Assembly: GCF_000743355.1 (NCBI RefSeq) | Contig: NZ_JQEI01000027.1 | Span: 1-33,172 of the forward strand | Reading direction: 5' to 3' | Source: Serratia sp. Ag1 | Lineage (GTDB): Bacteria; Pseudomonadota; Gammaproteobacteria; Enterobacterales; Enterobacteriaceae | Length of the DNA: 33,172 bases | Part shown: piece by piece, positions 8,333-18,513 of the stretch | Layout of the letters: every line of letters starts with the position of its first letter | Position numbering within the stretch: the stretch's first letter is position 1 | The notes under the pieces: model-generated | The model's input: only the letters and a program-made list of their open reading frames with translations | Databases searched by the model: none | Told to the model about the DNA's origin: nothing | Program-made: the position numbers and the translations under genes

Positions 8333-9610
8333 CTACAGCTTTGCCAGCATTTCGCGCGTTACCAGCACAATGCCTTCTTCTGAACGATAAAAACGTCTGC
8401 GGTCATCGTCAGCATTCTCGCCAATCACCATCCCTTCAGGAATCTGGCAGGCCCGGTCAATAATGCAGCGCCGCAGGCGGCAAGAACGACCAACGTTCAC
8501 ATCAGGCAGTAATACAGAAGAGTCAATAGTACAGAAAGAGTTCACCCGCGCGCGCGAGAACAGCACCGAATGCACGACCACCGAACCGGAAACGATACAG
8601 CCGCCAGCAACCAACGAGTTCATGGTCATGCCGTGGCTACCGGAACGATCCTGCACAAATTTGGCCGTCGGCAACGGCTCCATATAGGTACGAATCGGCC
8701 AGGCGCGATCGTACATATCCAGCTCCGGCGTGACCGATGCCAGATCAAGATTAGCACGCCAATAAGCCTCTAGCGTCCCGACATCACGCCAATACGGCGG
8801 TGAGTCTGGGTTGGAAGTCACGCAGGACAGGTTAAAAGGATGCGCCCAAGCTTCACCTTGCGCGGTAATTTTTGGGATCAGATCTTTGCCGAAATCATTG
8901 GTGGAGCCCGGCGTCAACACATCCTCTTCCAGTAAGCGGAACAGATATTGTGCGTTGAAGATGTAGATCCCCATGCTGGCCAATGACATCTCCGGGTTGC
9001 CCGGCATGGCTGGCGGATGCTCCGGCTTTTCAAGAAACTCCAGAATCTGGTCGTTATCGTCCACCTTCATCACACCAAACTCGCTGGCCTGGCCGATCGG
9101 CACCGGAATACAGGCCACCGTACACTGTGCGCCTTTCTCCACGTGGTCGATCAGCATGCGCGAGTAATCCATTTTATAAATATGGTCGCCAGCCAGGATC
9201 ACCACATACTCTGCATCGTAACGGCGAATAATATCCAGGTTCTGGTATACCGCATCGGCGGTGCCTTTGTACCAGTTATCAGAACTCTGGCGCTGCTGGG
9301 CTGGCAGCAAATCAACAAACTCATTCATCTCTTCATTGAGGAACGACCAGCCGCGCTGGATATGCTGCACCAAGGTGTGGGAATGATATTGGGTAATCAC
9401 CCCCATCCGGCGGATCCCCGAGTTCAGGCAGTTCGACATGGCAAAATCGATGATGCGAAACTTACCGCCAAAGTGCACTGCCGGTTTGGCACGGGTAGAG
9501 GTCAAATCTTTCAAACGCGAGCCACGACCGCCAGCCAATATCAGGGCAACGGTTTTATTCGGCAGTTGGCGCGCCAACATCAGGGGGTCTTTACTCTCAA
9601 ACCTAACCAT
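8333..9610 (-). CDS. glgC: Glucose-1-phosphate adenylyltransferase (ADP-glucose pyrophosphorylase)
   Basis: Makes ADP-glucose from ATP and glucose-1-phosphate, the rate-setting step of bacterial glycogen synthesis. It has 425 residues (E. coli 431; the C-terminus is a few residues shorter). The nucleotidyltransferase loop [12 protein letters not shown], the [16 protein letters not shown] segment, the [15 protein letters not shown] segment (ATP-site Tyr114), [10 protein letters not shown] (glucose-1-phosphate-site Lys) and the C-terminal left-handed helix region ending [18 protein letters not shown] are all present. Position 39 is Thr (DLTSTRAKP), whereas E. coli has the fructose-1,6-bisphosphate-binding Lys39. 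His46 and Arg52, which also contact the activator in E. coli, are kept. AAGGAG precedes the ATG by six bases and resembles a CsrA-type GGA motif. Third gene of the operon, 12 bases after glgX. Confidence 0.97.
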   Translation of the reverse strand: MVRFESKDPLMLARQLPNKTVALILAGGRGSRLKDLTSTRAKPAVHFGGKFRIIDFAMSNCLNSGIRRMGVITQYHSHTLVQHIQRGWSFLNEEMNEFVDLLPAQQRQSSDNWYKGTADAVYQNLDIIRRYDAEYVVILAGDHIYKMDYSRMLIDHVEKGAQCTVACIPVPIGQASEFGVMKVDDNDQILEFLEKPEHPPAMPGNPEMSLASMGIYIFNAQYLFRLLEEDVLTPGSTNDFGKDLIPKITAQGEAWAHPFNLSCVTSNPDSPPYWRDVGTLEAYWRANLDLASVTPELDMYDRAWPIRTYMEPLPTAKFVQDRSGSHGMTMNSLVAGGCIVSGSVVVHSVLFSRARVNSFCTIDSSVLLPDVNVGRSCRLRRCIIDRACQIPEGMVIGENADDDRRRFYRSEEGIVLVTREMLAKL

Positions 9611-9622
9611 AGCTGACTCCTT

Positions 9623-11611
9623 TTAATTTTTCTTTTCTGCCAGCACGCAAAGCGAATGCGCAGCCTGGCACCAGGTGGGTAACTCCACCTGTGAATCTTC
9701 CTGAATAAAGGGGGCAACAACCTGCCAATTCCCTTCAGGTAACGTCATCTCAACGGCTTGCCGCGTGGCATTAATCACCAGCAGCCAGCGTTGCGACAGG
9801 CGAATCTGTAACAACCGTTCGCCCTGTTCCCACTCCTGTGCCGTCAGCGGTTGCCCATGCACATTCAACCACTGCACGCTGCCGTCTCCCTCCTGCCACC
9901 AGCCATCCTGCTGCAAAGCGGGGATTTGCTGGCGCAGGCGAATCAGCGCGGCGGTGTAGGCGGTAAGGGAATCATCCGCTTTGGCCCAGTTGAGCCAGGT
10001 GGTTTCGTTATCCTGACAATAGGCATTGCTGTTGCCTTGCTGGCTGTGGCCATGTTCATCGCCAGCCAGCAACATCGGGGTTCCCTGGGCCAGAAGCAGC
10101 GTGGCAAGAAGCGCCCGCTGGCTAGCCCTGCGGTGTTGCACAATGGTCTCGTCGGCGATGAGGCCTTCAACACCGTGGTTATAGCTAAAGTTATGGTCAC
10201 TGCCATCACGGTTTCCTTCGCCGTTCGGCTGGTTATGCTTCCGGTTAAAACTCACTACATCCTGCAACGTGAATCCGTCGTGAGCCGCTAACATATTGAT
10301 ACTGGTATGAGGTGCGCGCCCACGTTGGTTGAACACATCGCTGGAGGCAGCAAAACGCCGAGCGAACTGACCGAGAGACAACTGGCCATGCAGCCAGAAG
10401 TTACGGATATCGTCACGGAAGTGGTCATTCCATTCGGCAAAACGGCCAGGAAACGCCCCAACCTGATAGCCACCAGAACCGATATCCCAAGGTTCGGCAA
10501 TCAGTTTGCAGCGCCCCAGCGTGTCGTCCGCCAGCATCGCCTGAAACAGCGGTGCATCGCGGTCAAACGCCGGTGTACGGCCTAACACGGTGCCAAGATC
10601 AAAACGGAAACCGTCAACATGGCACTCGCGTACCCAAAAACGCAGGCAATCCATCACCCACGCCACTCCTGCTGGCTGATCCAACCGCAGCGTATTGCCG
10701 CAGCCCGTAGCGTTAACATAGCCACCGTCCGGTTCAAGCCAGTAGTAACTCGGATTGTCGATACCACGCAGCGATAGCGTTGGCCCATCGAGATCCAATT
10801 CAGCGCTGTGGTTGAACACCACATCGAGAATCACTTCAATACCCGCCTTGTGCAGCGCTTTTACCGCATCGCGCAGCTCGTGCAATGGCGTCATCCCGGT
10901 TCGCAGGCTGGCATAGCGGTTATCTGGCGCATAAGGTGCCAGCACGTTATAGCCCCAGTAGTTGATCAACCCCATGCGCTGCAAACGCGGTTCCGTGGTG
11001 TGCTGCTGCACCGGCAACAGTTCAAGCGCGGTAATCCCCAACCGCTTGAAGTGGGCGATCATCACCGGATGCCCGAGAGCAGCAAAGCTGCCGCGCAGCA
11101 TCGGCGGGATTTCAGGATGCAGTAACGTCAAACCACGCACGTGGGCTTCATAGATCACCGTTTTGTTCCACGGCGTGGCCGGTGGGCGATCGTCTTCCCA
11201 GTCGTAGCGCTCATCGATCACAATGCATTTCGGCATCAACGACGCGCTATCTTGTGGATCCGGCCAATCGTAGCCGCCATGCAGATCCAGATGATCGGCT
11301 ACCGGCCCTTCCACAGCACGAGCAGCGGGATCGAGCAACAGTTTGTTGGGGTTAAAACGCAAGCCTCGCTGTGGCTCGAACGGGCCATGCACCCGGAAAC
11401 CATAACGCAGCCCCGGTTTCCCGCCAGGCAGGTATCCATGCCAGATACCGCCGCTGCGTGCAGGCAACGGCAAACGCGTCTCCCGCTGTTCACTGTCGAA
11501 CAGACAGAGCTCCACCTGTGTGGCATGGGCAGAAAACAGCGTAAAATTGATGCCGTTACCGTCGTAATAAGCCCCTAAAGGCGCTGCGAGGCCAGGCGTC
11601 AGTGCTGTCAT
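9623..11611 (-). CDS. glgX: Glycogen debranching enzyme
   Basis: GH13 isoamylase-type enzyme that hydrolyses alpha-1,6 branches of phosphorylase limit dextrin, releasing mainly maltotetraose. It has 662 residues (E. coli 657). An N-terminal CBM48-like domain ([20 protein letters not shown]) precedes the catalytic barrel. [12 protein letters not shown] holds the nucleophile Asp, [10 protein letters not shown] the acid/base Glu and [18 protein letters not shown] the transition-state Asp. The start ATG overlaps the glgB stop as TAATG, and GGGAGG lies just upstream inside glgB, so translation is coupled. It is followed by glgC after 12 bases. Confidence 0.96.
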   Translation of the reverse strand: MTALTPGLAAPLGAYYDGNGINFTLFSAHATQVELCLFDSEQRETRLPLPARSGGIWHGYLPGGKPGLRYGFRVHGPFEPQRGLRFNPNKLLLDPAARAVEGPVADHLDLHGGYDWPDPQDSASLMPKCIVIDERYDWEDDRPPATPWNKTVIYEAHVRGLTLLHPEIPPMLRGSFAALGHPVMIAHFKRLGITALELLPVQQHTTEPRLQRMGLINYWGYNVLAPYAPDNRYASLRTGMTPLHELRDAVKALHKAGIEVILDVVFNHSAELDLDGPTLSLRGIDNPSYYWLEPDGGYVNATGCGNTLRLDQPAGVAWVMDCLRFWVRECHVDGFRFDLGTVLGRTPAFDRDAPLFQAMLADDTLGRCKLIAEPWDIGSGGYQVGAFPGRFAEWNDHFRDDIRNFWLHGQLSLGQFARRFAASSDVFNQRGRAPHTSINMLAAHDGFTLQDVVSFNRKHNQPNGEGNRDGSDHNFSYNHGVEGLIADETIVQHRRASQRALLATLLLAQGTPMLLAGDEHGHSQQGNSNAYCQDNETTWLNWAKADDSLTAYTAALIRLRQQIPALQQDGWWQEGDGSVQWLNVHGQPLTAQEWEQGERLLQIRLSQRWLLVINATRQAVEMTLPEGNWQVVAPFIQEDSQVELPTWCQAAHSLCVLAEKKN

Positions 11612-13794
11612 TACACCTCCCGCAACAGATAAACCGTTGCCAATGGTGGCACCATGATACTGATCGAGTGTTCACGGCCATGGCTGCCGATCGGCTCCGC
11701 AATCACCCGCCCCTGATTACCCGCATTGCTGCCGTGATAATGGTGCGAGTCGGTATTGAGGATTTCACGGTATTCACCAGGGCGAGAAACACCGATGCGA
11801 TAATTGTGGCGCGGCACCGGGGTGAAGTTGCTGATGGCAATCAGTTCATTGCCGTGCGAGTCATAGCGGGCAAAAGCAAACACCGAGTTTTCATGATCGT
11901 CCACCACCAGCCACTCAAAACCACCGGCTTGATAGTCACGTTCATACAGCGGTGCGTGGTGCTGGTAACAGTGGTTGAGATCGCGCACCAGGCGCTGCAC
12001 CCCGTGGTGCCAACCATCCATCCCTTCCAGCAGGTGCCAGTCAAGGCTGGTATCGAAGTTCCATTCCTGCCCCTGAGCAAACTCACTGCCCATAAACAGC
12101 AGTTTTTTGCCTGGATGCGCCCACATGAAACCGTAATAGGCGCGCAGGTTAGCGAATTTCTGCCAAGCATCACCCGGCATCCGATCCAGAATAGAACCTT
12201 TACCGTGTACCACTTCATCGTGAGAAATCGGTAATACAAAGTTCTCGGTGTGAGCGTACAGCATGCCGAACGTCATCAGGTTGTGATGATATTTACGGTG
12301 TACCGGATCGCATTTCATGTAATTCAGCGTATCGTGCATCCAGCCCAGATCCCATTTGTAATGGAACCCCAAACCGTTGGACTCCGGCGGCAGCGTCACC
12401 CCCGGGTAATCGGTGGACTCTTCCGCCAGCGTCACCGCACCCGGGCGCTCTTTGCCCACGGTCTGGTTGGTGTAGCGCAGAAAAGAGATGGCCTCCAGAT
12501 TCTGGTTGCCGCCGTAGCAGTTTGGCACCCATTCGCCGTCGGCACGGCTGTAATCGCGGTAGATCATTGAAGCAACCGCATCCACACGCAGCCCGTCGAT
12601 ACCAAAACGTTCCAGCCAATAAAACGCATTGCCCGCCAGATAGTTACGCACTTCGTGGCGGCCATAGTTGTAGATCAGCGTGTTCCAGTCTTGGTGGAAT
12701 CCTTCACGTGGATCGGCGTATTCATACAGCGCGGTGCCATCGAAGTTCGCCAACCCGTGGGCATCACTGGGGAAATGCCCCGGCACCCAATCGAGTATCA
12801 CGTTAATTCCGGCCTCATGAGCCGCAGCCACAAAGGCTTTGAATTCCGCAGGGGTGCCGAAACGGCGCGTCGGGGCATACAATCCCAGCGGCTGATAACC
12901 CCAACTGCCATCAAACGGATGTTCGTTGATCGGCAACAGCTCAATATGGGTGAAGCCCATCTCTTTGACGTAAGGGATCAGTTGCTCGGCCAATTCCTGA
13001 TAGCTGAGCCAGAAATTGTTATCGGTATGACGCCGCCATGAGCCAAGGTGCACTTCGTAAATTGAGATCGGGCGAGCAAAATCATTGGCATGCTGCCGTT
13101 CAGGGGAGTTCTCTACCACCTCCGGCAGAGGCGTAATCAACGACGCCGTATCTGGCCGCATCTGCGCTTCGAAAGCGTAAGGGTCGGCTTTTAGTTGGAT
13201 ATTGCCGTAGCAATCGATGATCTCATATTTATACAGCTGACCGGCCTTGGCATCCGGCAGGAACAACTCCCAAATGCCGTTTTCTCTGCGCAAGCGCATC
13301 GGGTGGCGACGGCCATCCCAAAAGTTGAACTCACCCACCACAGAAACCCGCTGCGCATTCGGTGCCCATACGGCAAAACTGACACCTTCCACATCGCCCA
13401 GTTTCCCTGGGTGAGCACCCAGCCGTTCATAAGGCCGCAGATGGGTGCCTTCGGCCAGCAGCCAAGTATCGATATCCTGCAGCAGAGTGCCAAAACGGTA
13501 AGGATCTTCGATAATTTGCTGATGATCGCGCCAACTGACTTCTAACTGGTAACAAAACGGGTTTTTACGGCGCGGTACGATAGCACTGAAAAAACCGCGC
13601 TCATCATCACAATTGAGTTGAACCAAGCGTTTACCGGTTTTACTCTCCACCAGATTCACGGTGACCGCATCCGGTAACAGAGCACAGACTTGCAAGCCAC
13701 GCTCTGTCAAATGCATACCCAGCAGGGCGAAAGGATCGGCATAGTGGCCGGAAATGAGCTGATTAATCACGTCACGATTGGGAAGTACAGGCAT
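11611..13794 (-). CDS. glgB: 1,4-alpha-glucan branching enzyme
   Basis: GH13 enzyme that cuts alpha-1,4 chains and rejoins them as alpha-1,6 branches. It has 727 residues against 728 in E. coli. Two N-terminal beta-sandwich domains are visible (the second at [20 protein letters not shown]), then the barrel: [36 protein letters not shown] with the nucleophile Asp (about 404), [12 protein letters not shown] with the acid/base Glu (about 457) and [14 protein letters not shown] with the third Asp (about 525). It is the first gene of the glg operon, preceded by AAGGAAGA near the ATG, and overlaps glgX by one base. Confidence 0.97.
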   Translation of the reverse strand: MPVLPNRDVINQLISGHYADPFALLGMHLTERGLQVCALLPDAVTVNLVESKTGKRLVQLNCDDERGFFSAIVPRRKNPFCYQLEVSWRDHQQIIEDPYRFGTLLQDIDTWLLAEGTHLRPYERLGAHPGKLGDVEGVSFAVWAPNAQRVSVVGEFNFWDGRRHPMRLRRENGIWELFLPDAKAGQLYKYEIIDCYGNIQLKADPYAFEAQMRPDTASLITPLPEVVENSPERQHANDFARPISIYEVHLGSWRRHTDNNFWLSYQELAEQLIPYVKEMGFTHIELLPINEHPFDGSWGYQPLGLYAPTRRFGTPAEFKAFVAAAHEAGINVILDWVPGHFPSDAHGLANFDGTALYEYADPREGFHQDWNTLIYNYGRHEVRNYLAGNAFYWLERFGIDGLRVDAVASMIYRDYSRADGEWVPNCYGGNQNLEAISFLRYTNQTVGKERPGAVTLAEESTDYPGVTLPPESNGLGFHYKWDLGWMHDTLNYMKCDPVHRKYHHNLMTFGMLYAHTENFVLPISHDEVVHGKGSILDRMPGDAWQKFANLRAYYGFMWAHPGKKLLFMGSEFAQGQEWNFDTSLDWHLLEGMDGWHHGVQRLVRDLNHCYQHHAPLYERDYQAGGFEWLVVDDHENSVFAFARYDSHGNELIAISNFTPVPRHNYRIGVSRPGEYREILNTDSHHYHGSNAGNQGRVIAEPIGSHGREHSISIMVPPLATVYLLREV

Positions 13795-14322
13795 AGCATT
13801 CTTCCTTAGATTAAGAGCATGACTCTTAAGGGGCTACATCCAAAGCAGCCATTGGGCCTATCATGCAATTCATTCAGAACCTAAAGCGTGATTTCGGTCG
13901 GTTATTGATTAATTAGCATCCTTAAAAGCCGAAATACCGCTCTTTATGTCTATTTTTCAGACAAATGCTCACCATTAATCGGTAAGAATTCGCCAGCCTA
14001 ACAAGCATAGTCAAAGTCTGGTAAAGCATTGATGATTTCAAAGGGAAATTTTTGTTGGGAAAATGGCAGTGCTGTCTGCGTCTTTACACCATAATCGGCT
14101 TTGTGACACGGGTGTTACGCTGGTGTTTCATTCCCTCTTTCAGCAATTTTATTCGTATCCCTCAAACCTGAAACGATGAGGAAGTGGGTTGCATACACAG
14201 AGAACAGACATTGTTGAAAACAAGGCGCTAAAGGGCTGAAAGAAACCAGCCCTGCAAAAGTGGAGCTTATCCCCAGCAAACCCGGTCTGTATCTGCAAAC
14301 CGAGGTCGCCTCGAGATCAATG
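13795..14322 (-). promoter_or_regulatory. Intergenic region upstream of glgB
   Basis: 528 bases between asd and glgB, both on the minus strand. It should hold the main glg promoter, but I cannot point to one clear -35/-10 pair. A hairpin at 14233-14252 (GGGCTG / CAGCCC) followed by TTT on the minus strand may weakly terminate asd. I see no gene here; an open frame at 14115-14366 overlaps the end of asd and resembles nothing I recognise. Confidence 0.45.
14233..14252 (-). terminator. Possible weak terminator after asd
   Basis: GGGCTG-8-CAGCCC followed by TTTAGC on the minus strand, about 70 bases after the asd stop. The short stem and only three Ts make it weak. Confidence 0.35.
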
Positions 14323-15426
14323 TTATAACAGAATACGCAGCATACGGCGCAACGGTTCGGCGGCACCCCACAGCAACTGATCGCCGACGGTGAAGGCAGA
14401 CAGATATTCCGGCCCCATATTCAGCTTGCGCAGGCGGCCAACCGGCGTGTTCAGCGTACCGGTCACTGCCGCAGGCGTCAGCTCACGCATGGTCAGCTCA
14501 CGGTCGTTCGGGATCACCCGCACCCAGTCATTGTGCGTCGCCAGCAGTTGTTCGATTTCGGCCAGTGGCACATCCTTTTTCAGCTTCAGGGTAAATGCCT
14601 GGCTGTGGCAACGCAGCGCACCAACCCGCACACACAGGCCATCGACAGGAATGATCGCCGACGTATTGAGGATTTTGTTGGTTTCCGCCTGGCCTTTCCA
14701 CTCTTCGCGGCTCTGGCCGTTATCCAGTTGCTTGTCGATCCATGGGATCAGACTGCCCGCCAACGGCACACCAAAGTTATCGGTTGGCAACTTGCCGGAA
14801 CGCGTGGCTTCCGTGACTTTGCGTTCGATCTCCAGAATGGCCGAAGCCGGGTTCTGCAGCTCTTTGGCTACGTCAGCGTGCAGCATCCCCATTTGCGTCA
14901 GCAATTCACGCATATGACGCGCACCGCCACCGGACGCCGCCTGGTAGGTTGCCACCGACGCCCACTCCACCAGATTGTTGGCAAACAGGCCACCCAGTGA
15001 CATCAGCATCAGGCTGACCGTACAGTTCCCACCGACAAAGGTTTTGATGCCTTTATTCAGCCCTTGCTGGATCACTTCGTGGTTCACCGGGTCGAGGATG
15101 ATAATCGCATCGTCGTTCATGCGCAGAGAAGAGGCTGCGTCGATCCAATAGCCGTTCCAGCCGGTTGCACGCAACTTTGGATAGATTTCACTGGTATAAT
15201 CGCCGCCCTGGCAGGTAATTATGATATCAAGCGCGCGCAGCGCCTCAACATCATACGCATCTTGCAGCGTACCCTGCTGGCCACCAAAAGCCGGGGCAGC
15301 AGCGCCGTGCTGCGAGGTGGAGAAAAATACCGGGCGAATGGCGTCAAAATCGCGCTCTTCTGTCATGCGTTGCATAAGTACAGAACCGACCATACCGCGC
15401 CAACCGATGAAACCAACGTTTTTCAT
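14323..15426 (-). CDS. asd: Aspartate-semialdehyde dehydrogenase
   Basis: NADPH-dependent enzyme converting aspartyl phosphate to aspartate semialdehyde, the branch point for lysine/diaminopimelate, threonine and methionine. It has 367 residues, the same as E. coli Asd. The N-terminus [20 protein letters not shown] is the Rossmann loop. [15 protein letters not shown] contains the catalytic Cys (about 135), [20 protein letters not shown] the catalytic His (about 274), and [18 protein letters not shown] is a further Asd signature. It is a separate transcription unit from glg, divergent from yhgN, and an ERIC element begins 55 bases upstream of its start codon. Confidence 0.97.
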   Translation of the reverse strand: MKNVGFIGWRGMVGSVLMQRMTEERDFDAIRPVFFSTSQHGAAAPAFGGQQGTLQDAYDVEALRALDIIITCQGGDYTSEIYPKLRATGWNGYWIDAASSLRMNDDAIIILDPVNHEVIQQGLNKGIKTFVGGNCTVSLMLMSLGGLFANNLVEWASVATYQAASGGGARHMRELLTQMGMLHADVAKELQNPASAILEIERKVTEATRSGKLPTDNFGVPLAGSLIPWIDKQLDNGQSREEWKGQAETNKILNTSAIIPVDGLCVRVGALRCHSQAFTLKLKKDVPLAEIEQLLATHNDWVRVIPNDRELTMRELTPAAVTGTLNTPVGRLRKLNMGPEYLSAFTVGDQLLWGAAEPLRRMLRILL

Positions 15427-15772
<346 letters not shown>

Positions 15773-16366
15773 ATGACAGAGATGATTTCGGCCACCGTGC
15801 TGCTGTTTTTAATCATGGATCCGCTGGGTAACCTGCCGATTTTTATGTCGGTGCTCAAGCATCTGGAGCCCCGCCGACGCCGGATAGTGTTGGTGCGTGA
15901 GTTGCTGATCGCCCTGCTGCTGATGCTGATCTTTCTGTTTGCCGGTGAGCGCATTCTGGCATTTCTCAGTCTGCGCACCGAAACCGTGTCGATCTCCGGC
16001 GGGATTATCTTGTTCCTGATTGCCATCAAGATGATTTTCCCGTCTCAGGAGGGGAACAGTACCGGCCTTTCTGCCGGTGAAGAACCCTTTCTGGTGCCGC
16101 TTGCCATTCCACTGGTGGCCGGGCCTTCGATTCTGGCGGCATTGATGCTGCTTTCGCACCAGTATCCTAACCAGTTGTCGCATCTGGTGGTGGCGCTGCT
16201 GATTGCCTGGGGGTTGTCTGCGGCGATCCTGCTGATGTCGAACCTGTTCCTGCGCCTGCTGGGCAGCAAAGGGGTGAGCGCGCTGGAAAGGTTGATGGGG
16301 CTGATTCTGGTGATGCTCTCTACCCAGATGTTCCTGGATGGCATCCGCGCTTATATGAAACTGTAG
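15773..16366 (+). CDS. yhgN: MarC-family integral inner-membrane protein YhgN
   Basis: A small membrane protein of the MarC/YhgN family. The biochemical role is not settled; the family is not a proven antibiotic transporter. The start at 15773 (MTEMISATVLLF) gives 197 residues, the length of E. coli YhgN, with GAGG five bases upstream. Upstream in-frame codons give a non-conserved extension. About six hydrophobic segments are visible: VLLFLIMDPLGNLPIF, LLIALLLMLIFLFAG, ISGGIILFLIAIKMIF, PLAIPLVAGPSILAALMLL, LVVALLIAWGLSAAILLM and LIGLILVML-type sequence (here LMGLILVMLSTQMFL). The MDPLGNLPIF and PLAIPLVAGPS motifs are family hallmarks. Its place beside asd is conserved with E. coli. Confidence 0.93.
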   Translation: MTEMISATVLLFLIMDPLGNLPIFMSVLKHLEPRRRRIVLVRELLIALLLMLIFLFAGERILAFLSLRTETVSISGGIILFLIAIKMIFPSQEGNSTGLSAGEEPFLVPLAIPLVAGPSILAALMLLSHQYPNQLSHLVVALLIAWGLSAAILLMSNLFLRLLGSKGVSALERLMGLILVMLSTQMFLDGIRAYMKL

Positions 16367-16370
16367 CAAG

Positions 16371-16392
16371 CCAGGGCGCTGCTGCGCCCTGG
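16371..16392. terminator. Hairpin shared by convergent yhgN and gntT
   Basis: A perfect 9-bp stem, CCAGGGCGC-4-GCGCCCTGG, lies five bases after the yhgN stop and about ten bases from the end of gntT. There is no long T-run on either side, but its position suggests a bidirectional terminator. Confidence 0.55.
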
Positions 16393-16402
16393 CGTTACAA
16401 CG

Positions 16403-17719
16403 TTAAATTACCATCGCCAGCAACAGACAGCCAATCAGGCCGCAGACTGAAATGATGGTTTCCAGCACTGACCAGGACTTGATGGTTTCCACAATCGTCA
16501 GGTTGAAATACTCCTTGAACAGCCAGAAGCCAGGATCGTTAACGTGCGAGAAGATCACGCTGCCTGAACCCACGGCGATCACCATCAGTTCCGGGCTGAC
16601 CCCGGTGGTGGCGATCAGTGGAGCCACAATACCGCCTGCGGTAATCGCCGCTACGGTGGCAGACCCCAGCGCAATGCGCAGTATCGCGGCGATCGACCAA
16701 GCCATCAGGATCGGTGAAACGCCGCTGCTCTGCATCATGCTGGCAATGTACTTATCTACTCCGCTGTCCACCAGCACCTGCTTGAACGCGCCGCCACCGC
16801 CGATGATCAACAGCATCATGGCAATGATTTTGATCGACTCGGTCACGGTAGCCATGACTTCATCCATACTGCGGCCACGGTTCAGGCCGAAGGTGAAGAT
16901 AGCGATCAATACCGCAATCAGCGTTGCCATGACCGGATCGCCGAAGAACTCTGCATAGGGCAGAGCAGCATGGCCTTTTGGCAGCACCATTTCCGCAACC
17001 GCACGCAATGCCATCAGGATCACCGGCACCAGCGAAGTCATCACGCTGACCGTAAAACTGGGCATTTCTGCTTCGCTAAAGGTTTTTGGGTTGTACAAAC
17101 CTTCAGGAATCGGCTTATCGATGCCTTTCAGGAAACGGGCATACACCGGGCCCGCCAGAATCACGGTCGGGATCGCCAGCAGCGTACCGAACAGCAGGGT
17201 TTTACCCATGTCCGCATGGAAGATCGTGGCAATCGCGGTTGGGCCAGGGTGCGGCGGCAGGAAACCATGAGTGACAGACAGCGCCGCAGCCATGGGCACA
17301 CCGACATACAGCAACGGAATACGCGCAGAAGCGGCGATGGTGAACACCAACGGCAACAGCAAGACGAAGCCCACTTCGTAGAACAAAGCGAAACCGACGG
17401 TAAAACCGGTGAGCACAATCGCCCATTGAATATGTTGCTTGCCAAACTTGTCGATCAGGGTGGTAGCGATACGTTGTGCGCCACCACAGTCCGCCAGCAG
17501 TTTACCCAGCATGGCACCAAAGCCCATGATCAGCGCCAGGCCCCCCAAAGTGCCACCCACACCAGCCTTGATGGAAGTAATCACCTTATCTACTGGCATA
17601 CCCTGCATGATCCCAACCGCCAGCGCGACCAGAATCAACGAGATAAAGCCGTTCAGTTTAAAACGGATCATCAGCAGCAGTAGCATCGCTACGCCGACTG
17701 CAACAATCACTAATGGCAT
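16403..17719 (-). CDS. gntT: High-affinity gluconate:H+ symporter (GntT type)
   Basis: Inner-membrane permease of the GntP family that imports gluconate with protons. It has 438 residues, the same as E. coli GntT. The sequence follows GntT rather than GntU: MPLVIVAVGVAMLLLLMIRF at the start, TLGGLALIMGFGAMLGKLLA, LLYVGVPMAAALSVTHGFLP, VIFSHVNDPGFWLFKEYFNL and CGLIGCLLLAMVI at the end. There are about twelve hydrophobic segments. In E. coli gntT is elsewhere (near gntX) and this position, beside gntK/gntR and next to yhgN/asd, is held by the low-affinity gntU. It is divergent from gntK across a region with CRP and GntR sites, so catabolite control and gluconate induction are expected. Confidence 0.93.
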   Translation of the reverse strand: MPLVIVAVGVAMLLLLMIRFKLNGFISLILVALAVGIMQGMPVDKVITSIKAGVGGTLGGLALIMGFGAMLGKLLADCGGAQRIATTLIDKFGKQHIQWAIVLTGFTVGFALFYEVGFVLLLPLVFTIAASARIPLLYVGVPMAAALSVTHGFLPPHPGPTAIATIFHADMGKTLLFGTLLAIPTVILAGPVYARFLKGIDKPIPEGLYNPKTFSEAEMPSFTVSVMTSLVPVILMALRAVAEMVLPKGHAALPYAEFFGDPVMATLIAVLIAIFTFGLNRGRSMDEVMATVTESIKIIAMMLLIIGGGGAFKQVLVDSGVDKYIASMMQSSGVSPILMAWSIAAILRIALGSATVAAITAGGIVAPLIATTGVSPELMVIAVGSGSVIFSHVNDPGFWLFKEYFNLTIVETIKSWSVLETIISVCGLIGCLLLAMVI

Positions 17720-17863
17720 AATATTTCTCCATCTTTTATCACTTAGCCTTTTCGCAAACGCTGGCGAAGAGGGTGTTTGGTTTTAGTTTTACAGCCCTGT
17801 CCTGGTGCTATCAGGCCGCTTGAGAGCGATTGAGTACAGACGACTACCCCTGGTTCTACCCTT

Positions 17864-17879
17864 TGTGATGACAATCACA
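17864..17879. promoter_or_regulatory. CRP site between gntT and gntK
   Basis: TGTGATGACAATCACA has both CRP half-sites intact (TGTGA-6-TCACA). It lies 145 bases upstream of gntT and about 100 bases upstream of gntK, next to the GntR operators, so cAMP-CRP activation of one or both genes is likely. Confidence 0.8.
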
Positions 17880-17886
17880 TCTCCAT

Positions 17887-17916
17887 TTGTTACCCGTATC
17901 ATGATACCGGTAACAT
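17887..17916. promoter_or_regulatory. Double GntR operator
   Basis: Two 16-base GntR-type operators overlap by two bases: TTGTTACCCGTATCAT (17887-17902) and ATGATACCGGTAACAT (17901-17916). Both resemble the known ATGTTACCGGTAACAT-like GntR consensus. Together they form one 28-30-base near-perfect palindrome centred on ATCATGAT. The pair sits about 60 bases upstream of gntK and 170 bases from gntT. Confidence 0.8.
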
Positions 17917-17976
17917 GCTAAGATTCGGAACCATGAAGCTAGGCGAAATTTTTATTCTGAGATAGAGATCAAACTT

Positions 17977-18483
17977 ATGGCGGGAAAAAGCATCATCCTG
18001 ATGGGCGTCTCCGGTAGTGGTAAATCCACCATTGGCGCGGCTGTCGCGCGGGAAATCCAGGCAAAATTCATTGATGGCGACGATCTGCATCCACGCGCCA
18101 ATATCCAGAAAATGGCCAGCGGGCAACCATTGAACGACGATGATCGGGCGCCTTGGTTGCAGCGCCTCAACGATGCGGCGTACAGCCTGCATCATAAAAA
18201 TGAAACCGGGATTATTGTCTGTTCCGCACTCAAACGCCGCTACCGCGATCTGCTGCGCAAAGACAATGAAAACATGGTGTTCATTTACCTTAAAGGCAGC
18301 TTCGATGTGATTCTGGCCCGCCTGCAAGCGCGCTCCGGGCACTTTATGCCGACTGACCTGCTGAAAAGCCAGTTTGACGCTCTGGAAGAGCCCAGCGACG
18401 ACGAACAGGACGTGATTTGCATTGATATCGACACCGATATCGAAGGTGTCGTCAGCCGTTGCGTGGCTGAACTGCAGAAATAA
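17977..18483 (+). CDS. gntK: Gluconokinase
   Basis: Phosphorylates D-gluconate with ATP to 6-phosphogluconate, feeding the pentose phosphate and Entner-Doudoroff pathways. It has 168 residues. The P-loop GVSGSGKS spans residues 10-17, followed by KFIDGDDLHPRANIQKMASG, PLNDDDRAPWLQRLNDAAYS, VCSALKRRYRDLLR, FIYLKGSFDVILARLQARSG and HFMPTDLLKSQFDALEEP, the standard gluconokinase signatures. The N-terminus (MAGKSIILMGVSGSGK) resembles the E. coli IdnK isozyme more than GntK, so the isozyme label rests on position between gntT and gntR. Unlike the E. coli gntRKU operon, it is transcribed towards gntR. The adjacent operators indicate GntR control. Confidence 0.93.
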   Translation: MAGKSIILMGVSGSGKSTIGAAVAREIQAKFIDGDDLHPRANIQKMASGQPLNDDDRAPWLQRLNDAAYSLHHKNETGIIVCSALKRRYRDLLRKDNENMVFIYLKGSFDVILARLQARSGHFMPTDLLKSQFDALEEPSDDEQDVICIDIDTDIEGVVSRCVAELQK

Positions 18484-18490
18484 AGGGCTG

Positions 18491-18510
18491 AGGGCGCAAA
18501 TGAGCGCCCT
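18491..18510. terminator. Hairpin between convergent gntK and gntR
   Basis: AGGGCGC-6-GCGCCCT directly follows gntK and abuts the gntR stop codon. There is no strong T-run, but its position suggests a bidirectional terminator. Confidence 0.5.
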
Positions 18511-18513
18511 GCT

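Noticed and set aside
14115-14366. Open frame of 83 codons on the minus strand
   Set aside because: Overlaps the end of asd, contains no recognisable domain and lies where a terminator and promoter are expected.
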